A DNA stretch of 47,278 nt from [Mycobacterium] manitobense (GTDB lineage Bacteria; Actinomycetota; Actinomycetes; Mycobacteriales; Mycobacteriaceae), in NCBI RefSeq assembly GCF_025821665.1, contig NZ_JACKSJ010000163.1, positions 1-47,278 on the forward strand. The letters run 5' to 3'. The translations under genes and the position numbers were made by a program. The stretch's first letter is position 1; each line of letters opens with the position of its first letter. The notes under the pieces were generated by a model. That model did not search any database and was not told the DNA's origin. It worked only from the letters and a program-made list of their open reading frames with translations. Of this stretch, positions 42,607-47,278 are shown one piece after another.

Positions 42607-45297
42607 CTACCAGCCGCTGAGCGGGCCCCGGCGGAGGATGCGGGCCAGCTCCTCGCGTGAGCTGGCGCCCACCCGCTGGCAGGCCCGGTAGATGTGGCCC
42701 TCGACGCTGCGCACCGACATCACCAGCCGGTCGGCGATCTCCCGGTTGGACAGGTCCGCGCACACCAGCTCGACGATCTCGCGCTGGCGCGGGGTCAGTG
42801 GCTGGCCCGCCGGGTTCCGCAGCGCCGGTGTGCACAGGCCGCCGCAGTCGTCGGCGATCTGCGCCGCGAGCGTCGCGGCGTACTTGCCGCGCCTGCTCTG
42901 CCCGCTGCGGGTGTACGCGACCGCCGCCTGGGCGGCGCAGTCGGCGGCGGCAGCTCGGTCGCCGCCGGCCTGGTAGTCCATCGACGCGTCGAGCAGGCCG
43001 GCTCCGTCGTCGGCCTCGAGCGCCTCCGCGTGCCGGGCCACCACGTCGGCCAGCGGCAACCGCAGCGAGTCGGCGAGCTCGCGGGCGCGCTTCGTCATCG
43101 ACGTGTCGCCCCACAGCACGATCGCCTGCACGCACGCCAGCTCGTGGGTGGGCTGGCCGCGGTCACGGGCGTCCCCGGCGGCGGCGTGGGCCACCTTGAC
43201 GGCCTCGGTGAGCTCGCCGCCCGCCGCCAGCGTCCAGCCGGTGGCCAGCGACAGGTTGGTCTGCATGTAGACGTAGTCGTCCGGCACGCACCGGCGTGCC
43301 TCCTCGAGCGCATGCCGCGCGGCGTCGGCTTCGCCGAGCTTCGCGTGCGCCTCGGCGAGCCCGAAGCAGCTGGCGGCCCGCAGCCCACTCGTGACGCCGT
43401 GCTGCTCGGCCCCCGCCAGCGCCTCGTGCAACAGCTTCGCCGCGTCGCGCATCGCCCCCCGCGACAGCATCGCGTGCGCCCGCAGCGAGGCCAGGTTGGC
43501 ATGGGCCAGTCCCGGCACGTCGCGTGCGGACTCGGCGAGTTCGTCAGCCCAGCGCACACATTCGTCGATACGGCCGTTGAGACGGCAGGCCCGGCCGTGG
43601 ACCCCGCCGAACCAGAACCGCATCTGCGACGACTCGAACGAGGTGACCGCCCGCTCGATGGCGCGGGTGGCGAGTTCGTCGATCTCCTCGGCCCGGCCCA
43701 GTGCGCCGAGCGCCATCATCAGCGCGATGGACGCCAGCATCGCGTGCAGATCGGTCAGCGAGCCGGTGTCCAGCGCCGCGTGCGCCTTCTCCTCCGCCGC
43801 GACGCACCGGCCCAGCACCGCGTCCACCCCGGCCTCGATGGCCAGCCGCGCCGCCAGTTCGACATCGGTCTCCGGCGCCGCCGCCAGCGCCTCCAGGATC
43901 GTCACCGCATCGCGGGGGCGGCCGAGCAGCCACGTCAGGTTCGCGGCCCGCAGCGTCGCCCAGTGGTGGCTGTCGGCGCGGTCGCCGGTGCCGATATCCG
44001 ACAGCACCTCCTCCGCCCGGTCGCCGCAGCCGAGCAGGATCATCGTCATCGCGCGCAGCGGAGCGGCCTCGGGCGCACCGGCTTCGGCTGCGGCAGTGGC
44101 GAACCGGTCGGCCGCGTCGGGATCGAGGAGTGCCAGCTCGTGTCGCGCCGCCTGGAGGTAGAGCTGCGGGTCGGGCGGCAGATCGGACTCCAGGGTGAGC
44201 AGTGCGCGCCGGACCGTCGCCTGCATGTCGCCGTCGGGCTGTTCGCCGAGCCTGCGGGCCAGCTTCCCGCGCAGGCTGGACAGGTACATCTCGCCGGCGG
44301 CCGCCCGGCGCAGTTCGCCGTAGAGCGGGTGGGCCAGCCGGGCGGTCAGCCCCGCAGGCGTCCGCTCGACGTTGACCAGCCGCATCTGCTCGGCCGCCTC
44401 GAGGTCGCTGCGCTGCGCCAGATCGCACAGCACGTCGACGCTCAGCGGCTCGCACTGCGAGAGCAGGTCGACCACGAGGGCCGGTCCGGGGGTGAGGCTG
44501 CCGAGCTGGCGGCCGACCATGTCGGTGATGCCCTGGGAGACGGCCACGTCGCCGTCCCACATCCACACCCCGGCCACCTGGCGGATGCGGCCCGCCGCCA
44601 CCTGATCCTTGAGCAGCTGCAGCAGATACAGCGCGTTCCCGCCGGTGAGCTTCCAGAACCGCCGCGCCGTGCGGCTGTCCACCGGCCCCTCCAGGGTCTT
44701 CTCGATCAGGGTGCTGGTCGCCTCCGCCGACAGTGGCTCGAGGTCGAGCCGCGCCAGCAGCCCGTCCTTCCACAGCGCGGTCACCGCGTCCGGCTCCTCC
44801 GCACCGGCGCGCATCGTCACCACCAACCGCACCCCGGCCGACTGCGCAAGCTGGTGCACGACGTGCGCGGACAGGCCGTCGAGCAGGTGGGCGTCGTCGA
44901 CGCCGACCAGTACCCGGCCGTGGCGATGTTGCGGCACAAATGAATTGATGAGGCGGCGCACACTGGTCAGGGCCTCCGACATGGCCGGGCTGATCGTCGC
45001 GCTGAACGCGCCGAGCGGCAGCGGCCGCGCCGACTCGGTGCCGACCACCCAGGTCACCCGGTCGTTCGCAGTTGCGCTGCGCGCCAACACTTCCCGCGCC
45101 AGCCTGGTCTTTCCCACGCCCGCGGCGCCGACGATCACCACGCCGGCGTAGCCGCCTCCCCCGCCCAGGGCACGGCGAATGAGCGCCAGCTCATTCTCCC
45201 GCCCCATCAGCGAATTCCCGCTGATCACAGGCCGAATATAGCCCTCGTCAATATCCGGGGGCGGGTATTCGGCAGGTTCGATCGTGATGCGGCGCAC
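42607..45297 (-). CDS. Large LuxR-type ATPase transcriptional regulator (LAL-like)
   Basis: An 896-residue protein of the LAL/MalT-like group. An N-terminal AAA/STAND ATPase has Walker A GAAGVGKTRLA (57-67) and Walker B RVLVGVDDAHLL (about 125-137), then a long helical TPR-like middle, and a C-terminal LuxR HTH: PLTPRQREIVELVCADLSNREIADRLVMSVRSVEGHIYRACQRVGA (about 836-881). Such regulators sense a small ligand and activate transcription with ATP. GTG 45297 is the first start of the long frame; an in-frame GTG just before ISGNSLMGRENE (about residue 24) is a possible alternative. It lies 24 nt after the PPOX gene and may be co-transcribed. M. tuberculosis has similar LuxR ATPases (Rv0890c, Rv1358 types). 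Target genes unknown; the GT4 operon is immediately downstream on the same strand. Confidence 0.87.
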   Translation of the reverse strand: MRRITIEPAEYPPPDIDEGYIRPVISGNSLMGRENELALIRRALGGGGGYAGVVIVGAAGVGKTRLAREVLARSATANDRVTWVVGTESARPLPLGAFSATISPAMSEALTSVRRLINSFVPQHRHGRVLVGVDDAHLLDGLSAHVVHQLAQSAGVRLVVTMRAGAEEPDAVTALWKDGLLARLDLEPLSAEATSTLIEKTLEGPVDSRTARRFWKLTGGNALYLLQLLKDQVAAGRIRQVAGVWMWDGDVAVSQGITDMVGRQLGSLTPGPALVVDLLSQCEPLSVDVLCDLAQRSDLEAAEQMRLVNVERTPAGLTARLAHPLYGELRRAAAGEMYLSSLRGKLARRLGEQPDGDMQATVRRALLTLESDLPPDPQLYLQAARHELALLDPDAADRFATAAAEAGAPEAAPLRAMTMILLGCGDRAEEVLSDIGTGDRADSHHWATLRAANLTWLLGRPRDAVTILEALAAAPETDVELAARLAIEAGVDAVLGRCVAAEEKAHAALDTGSLTDLHAMLASIALMMALGALGRAEEIDELATRAIERAVTSFESSQMRFWFGGVHGRACRLNGRIDECVRWADELAESARDVPGLAHANLASLRAHAMLSRGAMRDAAKLLHEALAGAEQHGVTSGLRAASCFGLAEAHAKLGEADAARHALEEARRCVPDDYVYMQTNLSLATGWTLAAGGELTEAVKVAHAAAGDARDRGQPTHELACVQAIVLWGDTSMTKRARELADSLRLPLADVVARHAEALEADDGAGLLDASMDYQAGGDRAAAADCAAQAAVAYTRSGQSRRGKYAATLAAQIADDCGGLCTPALRNPAGQPLTPRQREIVELVCADLSNREIADRLVMSVRSVEGHIYRACQRVGASSREELARILRRGPLSGW

Positions 45298-45321
45298 ACG
45301 CGCGGACGGCCCCGCGAGGAT

Positions 45322-45777
45322 CTACGCCGGCGGGAAACCGCCTGTGGCAACGGGTCCCCACCGCACCGGCGTGACCCTGATCAGGCACTTACCCTGCGCG
45401 ACCATCGCCTGGCGATACTCCGTCCAGTCGGAGTGCTCGCCCGCCACCGCCCGGAAGTACTCCACCAGTGGTTCGACCGCGTCGGGCAGCAGGATCACCT
45501 CGGCATCGCCGTCGACCTGGACGTAGGGACCGTTGAAGTCGTCGGACAACACGGTGACGCTGGCGCGCGGGGTACGTCCGATGTTGCGCGACTTCGCCCG
45601 CTGCGGGTAGCTGGCGATCACCAGGCGGCCGTCGTCGTCGACGCCGCCGGTGACCGGCGAGCTCTGCAGTCCGCCGTCGGCGCGGAACGTCGTGAGCACC
45701 ATGCGGTGCCGCGGCCGGACGAATTCGAGCAGGCCGGGCAGGTCGACGGGGTCGGCGGTGGCGATCTTCGGAGCCAT
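45322..45777 (-). CDS. PPOX-class F420-dependent oxidoreductase
   Basis: A 151-residue split-barrel flavin/F420 protein: RPRHRMVLTTFRADGGLQSSPVTGGVDDDGRLVIASYPQRAKSRNI is the core (F420/FMN-binding strands), followed by ASVTVLSDDFNGPYVQVDGDAEVI and a C-terminal helix-strand KCLIRVTPVRWGP. It resembles Rv1155/Rv2991-type proteins that reduce F420-linked substrates. ATG 45777. It diverges from the DUF222 gene 51 nt away and is followed by the LuxR gene. Reaction unknown. Confidence 0.88.
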   Translation of the reverse strand: MAPKIATADPVDLPGLLEFVRPRHRMVLTTFRADGGLQSSPVTGGVDDDGRLVIASYPQRAKSRNIGRTPRASVTVLSDDFNGPYVQVDGDAEVILLPDAVEPLVEYFRAVAGEHSDWTEYRQAMVAQGKCLIRVTPVRWGPVATGGFPPA

Positions 45778-45798
45778 GCGACCGACAGTAGCGACGAC

Positions 45799-45821
45799 TT
45801 GTCGGTGGCGGCGGCTAGCGT
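45799..45821 (+). promoter_or_regulatory. RecA-independent DNA-damage (PafBC-type) promoter
   Basis: TTGTCGGTG (45799-45807), 8 nt, then TAGCGT (45816-45821). This fits the RecA-NDp consensus tTGTCRGTG-N8-TAnnnT at every fixed position. The gene start follows 7 nt later. Confidence 0.8.
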
Positions 45822-45822
45822 G

Positions 45823-45838
45823 TCGAACATGAGTTCGA
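45823..45838. promoter_or_regulatory. LexA (SOS) box over the DUF222 gene start
   Basis: TCGAAC-ATGA-GTTCGA equals the mycobacterial LexA consensus TCGAAC-N4-GTTCGA at all 12 positions. The central ATG is the start codon of the gene (45829). Confidence 0.88.
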
Positions 45839-46128
45839 ATGACGCATTGACCACGCTGTTGGACAGGCTCGATGCCGCCGACCGGTCGCTGGCGGCGCTA
45901 CCCCTTTCCGACATGACCCCACGAGAACTGGAGGAGGTGTTACGCCGGCTCGACCGGTCGATCGCCCTGGCCGACGAATTACAGCAACGGCTGCTCGGCC
46001 GGTTGATCACCATCGGCAATCCGATGCGGATGGGTGGCGCCACCTGGGCGGAGGTGCTGTCACGGCATCTGCGGATCTCGCCCGCCGAGGCGCAGCGCCG
46101 CGTCGCCAGGGCGGCGCACGCCGCGTGA
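45829..46128 (+). CDS. Short DUF222 (13E12-repeat-like) protein fragment
   Basis: A 99-residue protein that looks like the N-terminal part of DUF222/13E12-family HNH proteins: LDRLDAADRSLAALPLSDMTPRELEEVLRRLDRSIALADELQQRLLGRLI (helical) and GGATWAEVLSRHLRISPAEAQRRVARAAH. The C-terminal HNH nuclease part, several hundred residues in intact members, is absent. The frame ends at TGA 46126-46128, 2 bp before the convergent stop of the next gene, so it may be a deletion remnant or a stand-alone regulatory domain. REP13E12 genes of M. tuberculosis are SOS-induced, as this one seems to be: a PafBC-type promoter and a perfect LexA box stand before and over ATG 45829. The leaderless start fits. Confidence 0.75.
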   Translation: MSSNDALTTLLDRLDAADRSLAALPLSDMTPRELEEVLRRLDRSIALADELQQRLLGRLITIGNPMRMGGATWAEVLSRHLRISPAEAQRRVARAAHAA

Positions 46129-46129
46129 G

Positions 46130-46444
46130 TCACCGGGCGTCGGGCTTGCGCTTCAGCGTCCAGGCCGGGATCCAGTGGGTGACGGGCCTGCGTCGCGGGC
46201 CGTAGGCGACGTCGTAGGTGACAAGACCCCACCAGTAGCCCTGCTCGCACATCCCCCAGCAGGTCAGCCGGCCTTCGACGACCGAGTGCATCTGCAGGCC
46301 GGCGGGTTGGTAGCCGCCGACCCGGTGCGGCTCTCGCGGGAACACCGCCGCGAGGTCGACGAGGACCGTGACCGGCGGTTCCACCGCCCGGAAGGCGTGC
46401 TGGGTCGGCTGCCCGTTGTAGCCGATCGACTTCAGCTCACCCAC
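46130..46444 (-). CDS. Hypothetical protein, 104 residues
   Basis: From GTG 46444 a 104-residue protein: GELKSIGYNGQPTQHAFRAV, then VTVLVDLAAVFPREPHRVGG, EGRLTCWGMCEQGYWWGLVTYDVAYG and a basic Trp-containing tail. Two close cysteines (CWGMC) may bind metal or form a disulfide. No known domain. A -10 TATGAT stands 6 nt before the start, so the gene probably has its own leaderless promoter although the C39-like gene ends 32 nt upstream. It converges on the DUF222 gene with a 1-nt gap between stops. Confidence 0.65.
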   Translation of the reverse strand: MGELKSIGYNGQPTQHAFRAVEPPVTVLVDLAAVFPREPHRVGGYQPAGLQMHSVVEGRLTCWGMCEQGYWWGLVTYDVAYGPRRRPVTHWIPAWTLKRKPDAR

Positions 46445-46450
46445 CGTTCG

Positions 46451-46456
46451 ATCATA
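46451..46456 (-). promoter_or_regulatory. -10 box TATGAT of the 104-residue gene
   Basis: Minus-strand TATGAT ends 6 nt before GTG 46444. A perfect 10-bp palindrome CGTTCGAACG (46457-46466) abuts it upstream and may be an operator. Confidence 0.5.
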
Positions 46457-46476
46457 CGTTCGAACGACCGTCGAAG

Positions 46477-47043
46477 TCACCGATGGGTTGGGACCACCAC
46501 GGCGTACGGCCGCGGGAAGCCGAGGCCTGTCAGGCGCGCGCCGCGGATCGCCGTGACGGGCACCGATACGACGGTGCCCGACGACGGCTCGTAGCACTGC
46601 AGCTGACCGTCGAGCCGGCGGTCGTCGTCGCGGTGGCGATCGGTGAGCAGCACCCAGTGCCGGGGCAGCCAGTTGCCGATCAACATCGCCACCGGGAGCT
46701 TCCGGTCGAGGGCGGCCAGGACGTCGGCCAGGCCGTCGCGCTGGCCGCGGCACAGTCGCCAGCGATACCGGACGCCGTGGGCGGCGGCCTGCGCGGTGAG
46801 CGCGCGGGCCATCCCCGGCGGAGTCGTCCCGAGCCGGCGCGGCCAGATGCGATTCACCTCGGCGTGGATGCGGCCCTGCTCGCCGGCGAACCAGTCGCGG
46901 CCGGACGCGGTGACGGCGTACCCGGAGGGGTTCAGCAGGGCGGCGCGGTGGCCCGGATCCATCAGCGCGCCCGCGACGACGGCGACGGCCGGACCGCATG
47001 TCAGGCCGTCACGTTGTCGAAGACGCAGTGCCGACAATTCCAT
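46477..47043 (-). CDS. Papain-like (C39-type) peptidase-fold protein
   Basis: A 188-residue protein starting at ATG 47043. QRDGLTCGPAVAVVAGALMDP (about 9-29) carries the Cys motif typical of C39-like/papain-fold peptidases, and LPRHWVLLTDRHRDDD (about 125-140) the His with following Asp. The rest is Arg-rich. No signal peptide is visible, which is odd for a secreted peptidase, so an intracellular role or processing of an unknown substrate is possible. No ABC transporter or bacteriocin is beside it. The start has no strong SD. Function by fold only. Confidence 0.62.
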   Translation of the reverse strand: MELSALRLRQRDGLTCGPAVAVVAGALMDPGHRAALLNPSGYAVTASGRDWFAGEQGRIHAEVNRIWPRRLGTTPPGMARALTAQAAAHGVRYRWRLCRGQRDGLADVLAALDRKLPVAMLIGNWLPRHWVLLTDRHRDDDRRLDGQLQCYEPSSGTVVSVPVTAIRGARLTGLGFPRPYAVVVPTHR

Positions 47044-47257
47044 CGCGCTTCAGTGTGCGGCGTCGCCGGTCCGCGCGCCACGAAGCGCACACTTCCTGCC
47101 ACCGGTCGATCAATTTCTGCCAGCGGAATTAAACCCCTGACCTGCCGGTTTAACGGGTCAGACCGGAACGAGAACCACCAAGAACCGGCCGACACCGCGT
47201 CCGAACCGCGACCTCTCCGCCACGGCTCGAACCTCGAGACAAGAAAGAAGCACGACC
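47044..47257. other. Intergenic region with nested inverted repeats
   Basis: A 214-nt divergent gap. TTAAACC (47129-47135) and GGTTTAA (47147-47153) form an inverted repeat, and CTGACC (47137-47142) with GGTCAG (47156-47161) a second one interleaved with it. A purine-rich AAGAAAGAAG (47241-47250) precedes the last ATG. No further gene seen. Confidence 0.45.
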
Positions 47258-47278
47258 ATGAACAAGTTCGGATTCGCC
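47258..47278 (+). CDS. Start of a further gene, cut by the window end
   Basis: ATG 47258 begins MNKFGFA and runs off the window. AAGAAAGAAG (47241-47250) is upstream. The basic-then-hydrophobic start is like that of mycobacterial signal peptides, but seven residues cannot decide. Confidence 0.4.

Noticed and set aside
42694..44943. A 749-codon plus-strand frame
   Set aside because: Antisense to the LuxR-type regulator; Arg/His/Gly-rich and without recognisable domain.

Overview
The window is high-GC actinobacterial DNA. Gene content and order point to a pigmented, fast-growing mycobacterium (Mycolicibacterium): the H-NS-like Lys/Ala-rich protein, the divergent ethA/ethR pair, GltBD, a mycobacterial Dps, CYP138, F420-dependent oxidoreductases, and many genes with a TANNNT -10 box 6-8 nt before the start codon (probable leaderless transcripts). 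No rRNA, tRNA, CRISPR, prophage or IS element was seen. Comparisons with M. tuberculosis (Rv numbers) and M. smegmatis are from memory.

Layout. 1-9.6 kb: end of a CopD-like membrane protein, hns-like gene, a TipA-type MerR regulator, rraA, ethA/ethR with its operator, a DinB3-like Pol IV, two LLM F420 oxidoreductases, a PHP-domain protein and a YbaB-like small protein. This resembles the Rv3852-Rv3856c neighbourhood with extra genes. 9.7-16.1 kb: a 46-codon small gene with a SigF-type promoter, then gltD/gltB (Rv3858c-Rv3859c). 16.5-21.3 kb: thioesterase, ClC channel, aquaporin Z, dps and an AlkA-like glycosylase. 21.4-29.0 kb: a tightly coupled eight-gene aromatic-carotenoid (isorenieratene-type) operon crtE-I-B-Yc-Yd-methyltransferase-crtU-Rieske protein. 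29.0-38.0 kb: DUF427, SRPBCC, a secreted protein, a FAD oxidoreductase, DUF4262, a methyltransferase, a KstR-box NTF2/epimerase pair, msrB-msrA, and cyp138 with a divergent TetR (like Rv0135c-Rv0140). 38.0-42.5 kb: a second TetR and a methyltransferase / alpha-toroid protein / methyltransferase / GT4 glycosyltransferase module. 42.6-47.3 kb: a large LuxR-type ATPase regulator, a PPOX F420 enzyme, a small DUF222 gene under DNA-damage control, two small genes and the start of a further gene.

How it works together. The richest signal is regulatory. Two promoters have 19-bp spacers typical of MerR activators (one with a SoxR-like box). There are three phased EthR palindromes, two LexA boxes that each overlap a start codon, and a RecA-independent (PafBC-type) promoter directly upstream of one of them. 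A KstR box and two pairs of TetR-type operators are present, as are three SigF-type promoters (small gene, dps, crtE). The best candidate for an undescribed system is the 38.0-42.5 kb module. There the same 12-bp palindrome sits exactly one base after the -10 box of both the TetR gene and the glycosyltransferase operon, and the operon leader carries a possible 18-residue peptide.
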